This document shows positions 43,828 through 52,909 of a stretch of 64,000 nt of DNA, piece by piece. The position numbers and the translations under genes were made by a program. The notes under the pieces are model-generated. The model was not told where the DNA came from. It made no database searches and saw nothing but the letters and a program-made list of their open reading frames with translations. The DNA is from Phyllobacterium bourgognense (GTDB taxonomy: Bacteria > Pseudomonadota > Alphaproteobacteria > Rhizobiales > Rhizobiaceae), in NCBI RefSeq assembly GCF_003337575.1, contig NZ_QPJM01000019.1:34465-98464 (forward strand). Reading direction: 5' to 3'. Position 1 is the stretch's first letter; every line of letters starts with the position of its first letter.

Positions 43828-44889
43828 ATGGCATCTTGGGATGAGAAAAAGCTGAACGAACTGCGCGCGAAATATGGGGAAAGCCATGGCGGTGAGTTGT
43901 TTGATCCGACATTCCGCAAGGTCGCAGACAAGATCTTTTCAAAAAGCGGTACGCGCCTTGCACCGTATGCGGGCATGCCGACCTTTCTGACCGCCCCTCA
44001 CATGCCGGTCGACTCCAGCAATCCCGATTTCGGTAATCTCCAGGTCGCCATGGTTGGCGTGCCGATGGACCTCGGCGTAACTAATCGCACCGGCTCGCGC
44101 TTCGGCCCGCGGGCGCTGCGGACCATCGAGCGCATCGGTCCGTACAATCACGTTCTCGAATGCGCGCCGGTATTCGACCTGCGCGTTGCAGATATTGGCG
44201 ACGTGCCTTTTGCCAGCCGTTACAGGCTCGAGCAGAGCCATGATGACATCGAACGTCGCATCAACCAGATCGTCGATGCCGGTGTTGTACCACTTTCCGT
44301 AGGCGGCGATCATTCGATTACCCATCCGATCATGAAAGCTGTCGGCAAGAAGCGCCCGGTGGGCATGATCCATATTGACGCGCACTGCGATACGGGAGGC
44401 GCCTTCGACCAGACCAAATTCCATCATGGCGGTCCCTTCCGCAATGCGGTCCTCGACGGCGTGCTCGATCCGAGCCGTACTATCCAGATCGGCATTCGCG
44501 GCTCGGCGGAATATCTGTGGGAATTCTCCTACGAATCCGGCATGACCGTCATTCATGCGGAAGAAGTAACCGGTCTCGGCATCCCCGCTATTATCGAAAA
44601 GGCGAGAAAAATCGTCGGCGACGGTCCGACTTACCTTTCCTTCGACGTAGACAGCCTCGATCCGAGTTTTGCACCGGGCACTGGTACTCCGGAAGTCGGC
44701 GGCCTGACAACGCGCGAAGTGCTCGAACTCATACGCGGCCTCAAGGGTATCGATCTCGTCGGCGGTGACGTCGTGGAAGTTGCACCCCAATATGACGCCA
44801 CGACGAACACCGCCCATGCGGGCGCCCAGGTCCTGTTCGAAATCCTCAGCCTGATGGTATTCAGCCCGTTCGTTCAGGGCCAGCGCTGA
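43828..44889 (+). CDS. Ureohydrolase (agmatinase/guanidinobutyrase family)
   Basis: This 353-residue binuclear manganese enzyme of the arginase superfamily has metal ligands in SVGGDHSIT, IHIDAHCDTGG and SFDVDSLDPSFAPGTGTP. Members hydrolyse guanidino groups to urea plus an amine (agmatine to putrescine, 4-guanidinobutyrate to GABA). At 353 residues with an N-terminal extension (about 60) it is longer than E. coli SpeB, so agmatine is not certain. It heads a ten-gene operon with polyamine-type and amino-acid-type importers and two degradative enzymes. Confidence 0.9.
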   Translation: MASWDEKKLNELRAKYGESHGGELFDPTFRKVADKIFSKSGTRLAPYAGMPTFLTAPHMPVDSSNPDFGNLQVAMVGVPMDLGVTNRTGSRFGPRALRTIERIGPYNHVLECAPVFDLRVADIGDVPFASRYRLEQSHDDIERRINQIVDAGVVPLSVGGDHSITHPIMKAVGKKRPVGMIHIDAHCDTGGAFDQTKFHHGGPFRNAVLDGVLDPSRTIQIGIRGSAEYLWEFSYESGMTVIHAEEVTGLGIPAIIEKARKIVGDGPTYLSFDVDSLDPSFAPGTGTPEVGGLTTREVLELIRGLKGIDLVGGDVVEVAPQYDATTNTAHAGAQVLFEILSLMVFSPFVQGQR

Positions 44890-44985
44890 TGCATCCGGAA
44901 TTACGCAACCAACGAATGATGAGGCGGTAAATGGCATAAAGCCGGATTGTTCTCGTCAATCACAATAACAACGAAGGGGAATAAA

Positions 44986-45783
44986 ATGACAATCTACAAG
45001 ACACTGCGAGCATCCTTTGCCGCCCTGCTGCTGATCAGCGGCGCGAGCATAGGTGTGGCCAATGCCGATGCGATCGATGACATCACCAAGGCGGGCGTCC
45101 TCAATGTCGGCGTCTTTGCCGACTTCCCGCCCTTCTCTTCCGCCAGCGCCGACATGACGCTTAAAGGCTATGATATGGATGTGGCCCAGGCCCTGGCCGA
45201 TGCGTTGAAGGTAAAGCTCAATCCGGTTCCGGTAACCGGTCAGAACCGCATTCCTTATCTTACGGAACGTCGCGTCGACCTTCTGATGAGTGTCGGTTAC
45301 AGCAAGGAGCGCGAACAGGTCATCGACTTCGCAGCCGCCTACGCGCCCTACTACATCGCCGTCATCGGTCCGAAGGCACTTGAAGTGAAGAACAAGGACG
45401 ACCTTGCCGGCAAGAGCATTGCCGTCAATCGTGGTACGTTGGAAGACACGTCGCTGACCGAGGTGGTTCCGGCTTCTGCCGACGTCAAGCGCTTCGACAA
45501 CTACAACTCAGTGATCCAGGCTTTCATTTCCGGCCAGACTCAACTCATGGTAGTCGGCAATGACGTCGGTGCACAGGTTCTTGCCCGTCAGGAAGCCTTG
45601 GCTCCCGAGCAGAAATTCCAGCTGCTGACATCGCCGTCGCACATTGCCCTCAACAAGAAAGAGGATCGCCTCAAGCAGGCCATCAACGACACCGTGGCCA
45701 AGATGCTGAGCGATGGCAGCCTGAGCAAGAGCTCGGAAGCCTGGCTGAAGACACCGCTCAATCCTGAAAACCTCAAGGATTGA
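44986..45783 (+). CDS. Amino-acid ABC transporter binding protein
   Basis: This 265-residue periplasmic binding protein of family 3 has the signal peptide MTIYKTLRASFAALLLISGASIGVANA, then KAGVLNVGVFADFPPFSS and KGYDMDVAQALADAL. AAGGGGAAT supports ATG 44986 over a start 39 bases earlier. It is followed immediately by two matching permeases. The ligand may be arginine-like or a guanidino acid, given the preceding ureohydrolase; this is inference. Confidence 0.92.
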   Translation: MTIYKTLRASFAALLLISGASIGVANADAIDDITKAGVLNVGVFADFPPFSSASADMTLKGYDMDVAQALADALKVKLNPVPVTGQNRIPYLTERRVDLLMSVGYSKEREQVIDFAAAYAPYYIAVIGPKALEVKNKDDLAGKSIAVNRGTLEDTSLTEVVPASADVKRFDNYNSVIQAFISGQTQLMVVGNDVGAQVLARQEALAPEQKFQLLTSPSHIALNKKEDRLKQAINDTVAKMLSDGSLSKSSEAWLKTPLNPENLKD

Positions 45784-45786
45784 TCT

Positions 45787-46455
45787 GTGGGCTATGCGCT
45801 CGACTTCGGCTGGCTGAATGGCGCGATCGGCATGATCGCCAGCGGCGCGGCGATGACGATCTTCCTGATCGCTGTCACCACCGTCGCTGGCGTCATCCTG
45901 AGCATATTCGGGGCTGCAGCCAAACGCAGCCGCTATCCCATCTTGCGCAAGGCCATCGGGGCATATGTCGAGCTCATCCGCAACACGCCATTTCTGGTGC
46001 AGCTCTTCTTCATCTTCTTTGGGCTCCCGCGGTTCGGCATTCGCCTTGATCCTGTCATCGCCGCCATGCTGGCGATGACGCTGAATATGACTGCCTATAC
46101 CACCGAGATCGTTGGTGCCGGACTCGATGCCGTACCCAAAGGTCAAAGGGAAGCCGCGGCGGCGCTGGGTCTGCCAGCGTGGCTCGTCTTCATCAAGATC
46201 GTGCTGCCGCAGGCGCTGAAAGTCATCTTCCCGGCGCTGACCAGTCAAATCATCATCATGATGCTGGAGTCTTCGGTTGTCTCGCAAATTGCGGTGCGCG
46301 AACTCACCTACGAGGCGGATATGCTGCAGGCACGAACGTTCCGCGCCTTCGAGACGTACTTTGTCGTGACTATTGTCTACCTCGGTATGAGCATCGGCTT
46401 GCGCAGGCTCCTGTTCGCAACGGGACGACGGGCGATTGCCGGAGGCATGGCATGA
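45787..46455 (+). CDS. Amino-acid ABC transporter permease (HisM/HisQ type)
   Basis: This 222-residue permease has five to six hydrophobic segments. The amino-acid-permease signatures are AYVELIRNTPFLVQLFFIFFGLP and VPKGQREAAAALGLPAWLVFIKIVLPQA (ATPase-docking loop). The start is GTG 45787, four bases after the binding-protein stop. Its own stop overlaps the next permease (ATGA). A matching HisP-type ATPase is absent from the operon. Confidence 0.93.
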   Translation: MGYALDFGWLNGAIGMIASGAAMTIFLIAVTTVAGVILSIFGAAAKRSRYPILRKAIGAYVELIRNTPFLVQLFFIFFGLPRFGIRLDPVIAAMLAMTLNMTAYTTEIVGAGLDAVPKGQREAAAALGLPAWLVFIKIVLPQALKVIFPALTSQIIIMMLESSVVSQIAVRELTYEADMLQARTFRAFETYFVVTIVYLGMSIGLRRLLFATGRRAIAGGMA

Positions 46456-47102
46456 TCGAATTCACGTTCTGGGACATATTGCGCAATCTCCTGCTGGCAG
46501 CCCGCTGGACGGTCCTGCTGTCCATCGTGGCCTTTGCCGGAGGCGCGATTGCCGGATTGACGATCCTCTTGCTCCGCATCTCCAAGCGGCGCTGGCTGCG
46601 TCGTGCGGCTGAATATTACATCGGCCTCTTCCAGGGAACGCCGCTGCTGATGCAGCTCTTCCTGCTGTTCTTCGGCCTGCCACTGCTAGGCTTCCGTATC
46701 GAGGCATGGACGGCCGCAGTCGTCGGGCTGACGCTCTGCGCAAGTGCCTACCTCGCCGAAATCTGGCGCGGCGGCGTGCAAGCATTGCCAAGCGGCCAGT
46801 GGGATGCGGGAAGCAGTCTCGGCCTGCATTACATAGCGCAGCTGCGCCTCATCATCCTGCCGCAAGCCTTCGCGATTACGCGGGCGCCGACCGTCGGCTT
46901 TCTGGTGCAGCTGATCAAGAGCACTGCACTGACCTCGATCATCGGTTTCGAAGAACTGGTCCGAACCTCGAATGCCATCAACAATGCAACATTCGAACCT
47001 TTTACGGTCTATGGGCTGGTAGCGCTGATCTATTTTGTTCTGTGCTATCCGCTGACGCGCTATACAAAGATATTGGAGCTCCGAACCGCTCGTCAGCATT
47101 GA
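46452..47102 (+). CDS. Amino-acid ABC transporter permease, second subunit
   Basis: This 216-residue permease has YYIGLFQGTPLLMQLFLLFFGLP and LPSGQWDAGSSLGLHYIAQLRLIILPQA in the two expected places. It forms the heterodimeric channel with the preceding gene, to which it is coupled by ATGA. The next gene is not an ATPase but a polyamine-type binding protein. Confidence 0.93.
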   Translation: MIEFTFWDILRNLLLAARWTVLLSIVAFAGGAIAGLTILLLRISKRRWLRRAAEYYIGLFQGTPLLMQLFLLFFGLPLLGFRIEAWTAAVVGLTLCASAYLAEIWRGGVQALPSGQWDAGSSLGLHYIAQLRLIILPQAFAITRAPTVGFLVQLIKSTALTSIIGFEELVRTSNAINNATFEPFTVYGLVALIYFVLCYPLTRYTKILELRTARQH

Positions 47103-47177
47103 ACAACAGCTCGATATTAGACAAAAACAGAAGTGGGAATCGGCCAGCAAACTGGCTTTCAAAAAGGAGATACGACA

Positions 47178-48266
47178 ATGGACACTTTTCTGAAGACGGG
47201 CGTCAGCCGCCGCGCGGTACTTGGTGCGGGCGTGATGGGCGCCGCCATCCTTGCCATGCCAAACATCCTGCGTGCGCAGGACAAGTCGTTGAAGGTCGGC
47301 GTCTATGGCGGCTATTTCAAAGACTCCTTCGACAAGAACATCTTTCCGGAATTCACCAAAGCAACCGGCATCGCTATCGAATCCGTGGCCGAACCAACGG
47401 GCGAAGCCTGGCTGGTCCAGCTTGAGCAGGCCGCAAAAGCTGGCGCCGCCCCCGCAGATGTTTCAATGATGTCGCAAGTGGCAATGCTGAAGGGTCAGAC
47501 GACCAAACTGTGGACGCCGCTCGATTTGGCAAAGATTCCGAATTCAAAGAACCTCATTGACCGCTTCGTCAACAAGTACCCTGATGGTTCCGTCGCGGGT
47601 ATCGGCGCGGTCTCATGGTACATCACGCTCGTTACCAACACCGATGTCTACAAGGAAGCGCCGACGTCGTGGGCAGTCTTCTGGGACAAGGCGAACGCCG
47701 ACAAGCTCGGACTGCTCGCACTTGTATCGAACTCATTCCTGCTGGAAGTGACTGCAAAAACATTCTTCGGAGGCACCAACGCTCTCGATACGGAAGAAGG
47801 ACTGCTGAAGGCCTTCGACAAGCTTGCAGAGGTCAAGCCGAATGTTCGCCTGTGGTACCGTGACGAGGCCCAGTTCGAACAATCGCTGAAGTCGGGCGAA
47901 ATTCCGATGGGGCAGTATTACCACGACGTGACCGGCCTCGCTGCTTCCGAAGGGCATCCGGTTCGTTCCACCTTCCCCAAGGAAGGCGGCGTTCAGGACT
48001 CTGGCTGCTGGGCTCTGTCGCGTGCATCGAAGAAAGCCGACGAAGCACATATTTTCATCGACTACATGAGCCAGCCTGCCATTCAGGCAACGCTATCGCG
48101 CAAGGTTGGTACTTCGCCGACAGTGAAACGCGAGCTGCTCGATCTGAGCGACAAGGAATTCGCGGCGGTATCTTCCGATATCGAGCCGATCATTCCGCGC
48201 TATGACCTCTATACAACCAAGTCCGACTGGCTGAACCAGAAATGGACCGAGCTGATCGTCGGTTAA
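47178..48266 (+). CDS. Spermidine/putrescine-type ABC binding protein (PotD-like)
   Basis: This 362-residue protein has a twin-arginine signal (SRRAVLGAGVMGAAILAMP) and a PotD/PotF-like body starting KSLKVGVYGGYFKDSFDKNIFPEFTKATGI. AAGGAGATA before ATG 47178 decides the start. It is the ligand-binding part of a second importer in the operon, with ATPase and permeases following. The ligand is probably a polyamine or a related cation. Confidence 0.9.
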   Translation: MDTFLKTGVSRRAVLGAGVMGAAILAMPNILRAQDKSLKVGVYGGYFKDSFDKNIFPEFTKATGIAIESVAEPTGEAWLVQLEQAAKAGAAPADVSMMSQVAMLKGQTTKLWTPLDLAKIPNSKNLIDRFVNKYPDGSVAGIGAVSWYITLVTNTDVYKEAPTSWAVFWDKANADKLGLLALVSNSFLLEVTAKTFFGGTNALDTEEGLLKAFDKLAEVKPNVRLWYRDEAQFEQSLKSGEIPMGQYYHDVTGLAASEGHPVRSTFPKEGGVQDSGCWALSRASKKADEAHIFIDYMSQPAIQATLSRKVGTSPTVKRELLDLSDKEFAAVSSDIEPIIPRYDLYTTKSDWLNQKWTELIVG

Positions 48267-48279
48267 CATTCGGCGCAAG

Positions 48280-48309
48280 CCCACCCTTTGCTTTGCCGCG
48301 AAGGGTGGG
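48280..48309 (+). terminator. Intercistronic hairpin after polyamine-type binding-protein gene
   Basis: CCCACCCTT (48280-48288) and AAGGGTGGG (48301-48309) form a 9-bp stem with a 12-base loop, 14 bases after the binding-protein stop. No T run follows, so partial attenuation or mRNA stabilisation is likelier than full termination. Confidence 0.65.
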
Positions 48310-48338
48310 GCACAAAGCACCTAAGATACGGGGGACTT

Positions 48339-49376
48339 ATGTCCGGACTGGTTTTGAACAACGTCAGCAAGCAATTTGGGACATTTACTGCGGTCGACAA
48401 TGTGCATCTGTCGGTGCCGCACGGCACCTTTGTCTGCCTGCTTGGCCCATCCGGTTGCGGCAAGACCACGCTGTTGCGCATAATTGCCGGACTTGAAGAC
48501 CCCACGAACGGTACCATTCTCCTTGACGGAGCCGACATTACGGACGTCCCGACGCACAGGCGGAACCTTGGGATGGTGTTTCAATCGCTTGCGCTATTTC
48601 CGCATCTGAGTGTCGGCGAGAACATCGCTTATCCGCTGCGCATTCGCGGCGCAGCTCGCGAAGAGCAAAAAAAACGCGTCGATGAATTGCTCACCCTCAT
48701 CCATTTGCCCGGCTATGGTGACCGGCCGGTGTCGAAGCTATCCGGTGGTCAGCGTCAACGCGTAGCTATCGCCCGGGCTCTGGCGCTGTCGCCAAAGATA
48801 TTCCTGCTCGACGAGCCACTATCGGCCCTTGATGCGAAACTGCGCGAAGCCATGCAAGTGGAACTACGCCAGCTCCAGCAAAAGCTCGGGATCACAACCA
48901 TCGTCGTCACCCACGACCAGCGCGAGGCGATGACCATGGCCGATACGGTCGTGGTCATGAATGGCGGACATATCAGGCAAGCGGCCCCGCCAATTGAAAT
49001 CTATCGAAAGCCGGCCGACACCTTCGTTGCGGATTTCATCGGCTCGACCAACCTGATCGAAACCAAAGCAGACAGTTCAGGAGCTGCAACAATATTCGGG
49101 CAGCGGGTAACCGGTCTTGCGCTCCCCGCCGGCGCACAGAAAGCCACGATTTCGGTGCGCCCCGAAGACGTCCACCTGACAGCACCTGGAAACGGCGCCA
49201 TCGACGGAACTGTTACTTTCGTCCGCGATCTCGGCGGCACCATTGAAACCTTTGTCGAAGCGGGCGGCCAGCAAATCGTTGCTGTATCGACCCCGCGCGA
49301 ACGCCCCGAGGTCACTGCGGGCCAAGCCGTCGGCATCGTTCTGTCCCCGGATGTCTGCGTGGTGCTGAAACAATGA
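48339..49376 (+). CDS. ABC transporter ATP-binding protein (PotA class)
   Basis: This 345-residue ATPase has GPSGCGKTT (Walker A), [15 protein letters not shown] (signature), IFLLDEPLSALD (Walker B) and VTHDQREAMTMAD, followed by a TOBE domain (ISVRPEDVHL). GGGGGA supports ATG 48339; the frame upstream runs through the hairpin. It is the only ATPase in this ten-gene operon and overlaps the next permease by ATGA. Confidence 0.94.
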   Translation: MSGLVLNNVSKQFGTFTAVDNVHLSVPHGTFVCLLGPSGCGKTTLLRIIAGLEDPTNGTILLDGADITDVPTHRRNLGMVFQSLALFPHLSVGENIAYPLRIRGAAREEQKKRVDELLTLIHLPGYGDRPVSKLSGGQRQRVAIARALALSPKIFLLDEPLSALDAKLREAMQVELRQLQQKLGITTIVVTHDQREAMTMADTVVVMNGGHIRQAAPPIEIYRKPADTFVADFIGSTNLIETKADSSGAATIFGQRVTGLALPAGAQKATISVRPEDVHLTAPGNGAIDGTVTFVRDLGGTIETFVEAGGQQIVAVSTPRERPEVTAGQAVGIVLSPDVCVVLKQ

Positions 49377-50227
49377 AGCGCGAGCCGCCGCAATCGATCG
49401 CCGATTATGGGCCCCTGTTCTTTCCTGCCGGCATGCTGCTCATTTTCTTCGTCGTGCCTTTTGGCACGATGATTGCCGTCAGCTTCTTTCAGAGGCAGGA
49501 GGGCGGCTTCTATACTCCCGCATTCGTCTTCTCCAACTATGAGCGCTTCCTCAGCGCATTCTTCGGGGGCGTACTGGGCTTTTCACTTATGCTTGCGGTG
49601 ACCGTTGCCATCTGCTGCGTCGTGCTAGCGCTGCCCTTCACGTACCTGCTTTCACGGCTTTCACGGCGCCTGCAGGTGATCTGGCTTGTGGGACTGCTCT
49701 CTGTGCTTTCCCTTTCCGAGGTGATCATTGGGTTTGCCTGGTCGACACTACTCTCGCGCACGGCGGGCCTCAGCAACCTATTTGTGAAGATCGGCCTTCT
49801 TGACCAGCCAGTCGCGCTGTTCCCGAGCTTCGGCGCTGTGCTGACGGGGATGGTCTATCAGGCCCTGCCCTACACGATCCTCGTGCTTTACCCCGCCATT
49901 GTCCGCCTCGATCCAACCTTGATGGAGGCGGCGCGAACACTTGGTTCCTCGCCCATCCGTGCCTTTTTCAATGTCCTGGTGCCTGCCCTGCGCAATACGA
50001 TCATGGCGACGCTCATCATGGTTTTCATCTTCGCGCTCGGCTCATACCTGTTGCCGCAAATCCTCGGCCGGCCTCAACATTGGACACTCTCGGTCCTCAT
50101 CACCGACCAGGCGATCTATCAATCCAATATGCCGTTTGCAGCAGCAATGGCGGTGTTCCTTGTCCTCGTTACGCTCGGCCTTGTCGCACTGACGTTGCTG
50201 ATCGGCCGCAAGGGAGAAAAAGCGTGA
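49373..50227 (+). CDS. Polyamine-type ABC permease (PotB-like)
   Basis: This 284-residue permease has six hydrophobic segments and the docking loop DPTLMEAARTLGSSPIRAFFNVLVPAL. It forms the channel with the next gene. The start overlaps the ATPase stop (ATGA), and the stop overlaps the GTG of the next gene. Confidence 0.93.
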   Translation: MKREPPQSIADYGPLFFPAGMLLIFFVVPFGTMIAVSFFQRQEGGFYTPAFVFSNYERFLSAFFGGVLGFSLMLAVTVAICCVVLALPFTYLLSRLSRRLQVIWLVGLLSVLSLSEVIIGFAWSTLLSRTAGLSNLFVKIGLLDQPVALFPSFGAVLTGMVYQALPYTILVLYPAIVRLDPTLMEAARTLGSSPIRAFFNVLVPALRNTIMATLIMVFIFALGSYLLPQILGRPQHWTLSVLITDQAIYQSNMPFAAAMAVFLVLVTLGLVALTLLIGRKGEKA

Positions 50228-51024
50228 TCAGTTGGCTCAAGCGATTTTACTTCCTGATCATTGGGCTCTTCCTCAGCTTGCCGCTGATCGTCGTGGCTGG
50301 CGTATCGGTCAATGCAAAGCAGACTCTGGCGTTCCCGCCGCAGGGCTTTTCTCTCAGCTGGTATGGCGAAATCTTTGCCAATCCTGAATGGCGCAGCGCG
50401 CTCATTGCCTCAGTCGTTCTGGCAACAACTTCGGCCGCGCTCGCCGTCCTGATTGCCCTCCCGCTGTCGTGGTTTCTTTGGCGGCGCATCGCGCCGTGGG
50501 CGAACATTTTTCAGGTCCTTGGCATTGCGCCATTCACCCTGCCGCCGGTGATCACCGCGCTCGGGCTGCTGACTTTCTGGGCAACGACGGGTTTCTATGG
50601 CCAGCCGTGGACCGCGGTCATAGGACACGCGATCTTTTTCGTCACCCTGCCACTTGTAACCTTGTCGCTCGGCTTCTCCGCCATCGACCGTTCGTTTGTC
50701 GAGGCCGCGGCCACGATGGGCGCCAACGACAGAACCATCTTCCGCACTGTCGTACTACCACTGATCCTGCCCTATCTCGTATCAGGCTATGCATTCGCTT
50801 TCGTGTTGTCGCTCAACGAATATATCGTTGCGTACATGACCGTTGGCTTCACGCTGGAAACGCTGCCGATCAAGATTTTCAACGCTTTGCGTTATGGCTA
50901 CACCCCGACAATGGCGTCCGTGACCATTCTTTTCGTTATCACGGCTGCAGTCATCTTCTCGTTGGTAGCGAAGTTCGGCGACCTGCCCAAGCTGCTCGGC
51001 GCAATGGCATCGGATGAACCATGA
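50224..51024 (+). CDS. Polyamine-type ABC permease (PotC-like)
   Basis: This 266-residue permease has SWYGEIFANPEWRSALIASVVLA near the start, typical of PotC proteins, and the docking loop RSFVEAAATMGANDRTIFRTVVLPLI. The GTG at 50224 overlaps the preceding TGA (GTGA). The longer frame from 50080 is only open inside the previous gene. Confidence 0.93.
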   Translation: MISWLKRFYFLIIGLFLSLPLIVVAGVSVNAKQTLAFPPQGFSLSWYGEIFANPEWRSALIASVVLATTSAALAVLIALPLSWFLWRRIAPWANIFQVLGIAPFTLPPVITALGLLTFWATTGFYGQPWTAVIGHAIFFVTLPLVTLSLGFSAIDRSFVEAAATMGANDRTIFRTVVLPLILPYLVSGYAFAFVLSLNEYIVAYMTVGFTLETLPIKIFNALRYGYTPTMASVTILFVITAAVIFSLVAKFGDLPKLLGAMASDEP

Positions 51025-51800
51025 TGCGTGTGGCAGCTCTGCAAATGCATTCGGTCTCCGGTGACGTGCAAGCCAATCTTGAGCGCATCGAACGAGCGGC
51101 TGTTGAAGCAGCTGGAGGCGCCGCTGAGCTTTTGATTGCGCCAGAACTCTGCATCACGGGTTATGGCGCCGGAGACGCAATCACCGCATTGGCGGAAACG
51201 GCGAATGGCGATCAGATCAAGGCGTTGCAGGCCATTTCGTCGGCGAATGGTATCGCCATTGTTGCGGGGTTTGCGGAGCGCGATGGAGCGGATATTTACA
51301 ACAGCGCCGCATTTGTAAATGGCCACGCCGCACCTGCGATCTATCGTAAATCGCATCTTTACGGGGATTATGAGCGATCGCTCTTCAAGCCCGAGACGCC
51401 GGTTAATTGTATTGTCGAACTGGGCGGTCTAAGGCTCGGCATGCTGATCTGCTACGACGTGGAATTCCCCGAGAACGTCCGCCGGCTCGCCCTTGCGGGA
51501 GTTGACGGCGTCCTTGTACCGACGGCCCTGCCGGCCGGCCCATCAGGAACGTTCATCGCCAACCACATGATTCAGACTCGCGCCTTCGAGAACCAGATTT
51601 TTGTCGCCTACATCAACCATGCCGGTGCTGACGAGCGGTTTACCTTTGCCGGAAACTCACGAATTGCCGCGCCCGATGGCAGTCTTGTCGCGGCCTGCAG
51701 TGATGACACAGAACAGTTGATCTTTGCGGAGATCGATCCTGGCGCCTTCGCCGCGTCCATCACCGGCAATCCCTATCTCAAAGACCGGGGTCCAGCATGA
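51021..51800 (+). CDS. Carbon-nitrogen hydrolase (nitrilase superfamily amidase)
   Basis: This 259-residue cytosolic protein has the nitrilase-superfamily Glu-Lys-Cys triad: Glu in LIAPELCITGYG, Lys in IYRKSHLYGDYE and Cys in LGMLICYDVEFPENVR. Family members cleave amides, including N-carbamoylputrescine and omega-amides. In an operon with a ureohydrolase and polyamine importers, hydrolysis of an amide derived from the imported compound is plausible. It is linked by ATGA overlaps on both sides. Confidence 0.9.
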   Translation: MMRVAALQMHSVSGDVQANLERIERAAVEAAGGAAELLIAPELCITGYGAGDAITALAETANGDQIKALQAISSANGIAIVAGFAERDGADIYNSAAFVNGHAAPAIYRKSHLYGDYERSLFKPETPVNCIVELGGLRLGMLICYDVEFPENVRRLALAGVDGVLVPTALPAGPSGTFIANHMIQTRAFENQIFVAYINHAGADERFTFAGNSRIAAPDGSLVAACSDDTEQLIFAEIDPGAFAASITGNPYLKDRGPA

Positions 51801-52909
51801 CCGAAATAGTCGAAACTGATGTCCTTGTGATTGGCGCGGGTATCGCCGGTGTGGGCGTCGCTGCCGCTCTCGCCGGCACCCACAAGGTCGCGATTCTTGA
51901 ACGTGAAACCCAACCTGGATATCACTCGACGGGACGCTCTGCCGCCATCTTCCTTCCCAATTATGGCAATGACGTTATTCGCGGACTGAACAAGGCCAGC
52001 GCGCCGTTTTTTCAACAGCGCGATGTCGGCCTCTTTCCTGATCCGCTGCTGAACCCGCGTGGCTCGCTGACCGTCGCTGGCGAAGACGGCGTTGAGGCTT
52101 GCGAAGACTTTGTCCGCAATGGGCTTGGAGTAGAGGCGATTGATATCGATCGAGCCATCGGCATGGTTCCGATCCTTAATCGCGATCATATCAAGGCAGC
52201 ATGCTACCAAGCGGACGCCTGGGACATCGATGTCAATGCTTTGCACCAGGGCTGGCTGCGGAAGGCAACGGCGCTCGGGGTTGAACTTTATACAAAATGC
52301 GAAGTTGTTGGCGCTAAGCATATTGCAGGTGAATGGCAGGTTGAAACGGATGTCCGCACATTCCGGGCCACGACCGTGGTCAATGCGTCGGGTGCCTGGG
52401 CAGATGTTACTGCTGGACTCTTCGGCGCTCGCCCGCTTGGACTAACACCCATGCGGCGGTCCATTGCAGTATTGCCCGCTCCCGACGGACATGACACCAG
52501 GGGCTGGCCACTCGTCGATGACGTCCATGAAGCCTGGTATATTAAGCCGGATGGGGGACGAATGTTCGTTTCACCCTGCGACGAAACACCAGTCGAGCCA
52601 CATGACGCCTTCGTCGATGACATGATACTCGCCGAAGGCCTCTATCGTTTCGAACAAGCCGTTACCATACCAGTCACCCGTGTCGAGAGCAGCTGGGCGG
52701 GTTTGCGCACGTTTGCCCCCGACCGGACACCGGTAGCGGGATTCGACAGTGAGGTGGATGGTTTCTTCTGGCTGGCGGGTCAAGGCGGCTACGGGATTCA
52801 GACCTCCCCTGCCCTTTCGGCCCTTTCCGCAGCACTCATCGGGAGACAAGATCCCGAAAGAGCCGTCGAGCCGCTCCTCGCAAAACTATCGCCCGCCCGT
52901 TTCGACTGA
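51797..52909 (+). CDS. FAD-dependent amine/amino-acid oxidoreductase (DAO family)
   Basis: This 370-residue DAO-fold flavoprotein has the dinucleotide motif DVLVIGAGIAGVGVAAAL at the N-terminus, YHSTGRSAAIF for the FAD site and the C-terminal GxG region (FFWLAGQGGYGIQTSPALS). Relatives oxidise glycine, D-amino acids or gamma-glutamyl-polyamines. As the last gene of the polyamine-type operon it could oxidise the released amine. Its stop abuts the stop of the convergent LysR gene. Confidence 0.9.
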   Translation: MTEIVETDVLVIGAGIAGVGVAAALAGTHKVAILERETQPGYHSTGRSAAIFLPNYGNDVIRGLNKASAPFFQQRDVGLFPDPLLNPRGSLTVAGEDGVEACEDFVRNGLGVEAIDIDRAIGMVPILNRDHIKAACYQADAWDIDVNALHQGWLRKATALGVELYTKCEVVGAKHIAGEWQVETDVRTFRATTVVNASGAWADVTAGLFGARPLGLTPMRRSIAVLPAPDGHDTRGWPLVDDVHEAWYIKPDGGRMFVSPCDETPVEPHDAFVDDMILAEGLYRFEQAVTIPVTRVESSWAGLRTFAPDRTPVAGFDSEVDGFFWLAGQGGYGIQTSPALSALSAALIGRQDPERAVEPLLAKLSPARFD

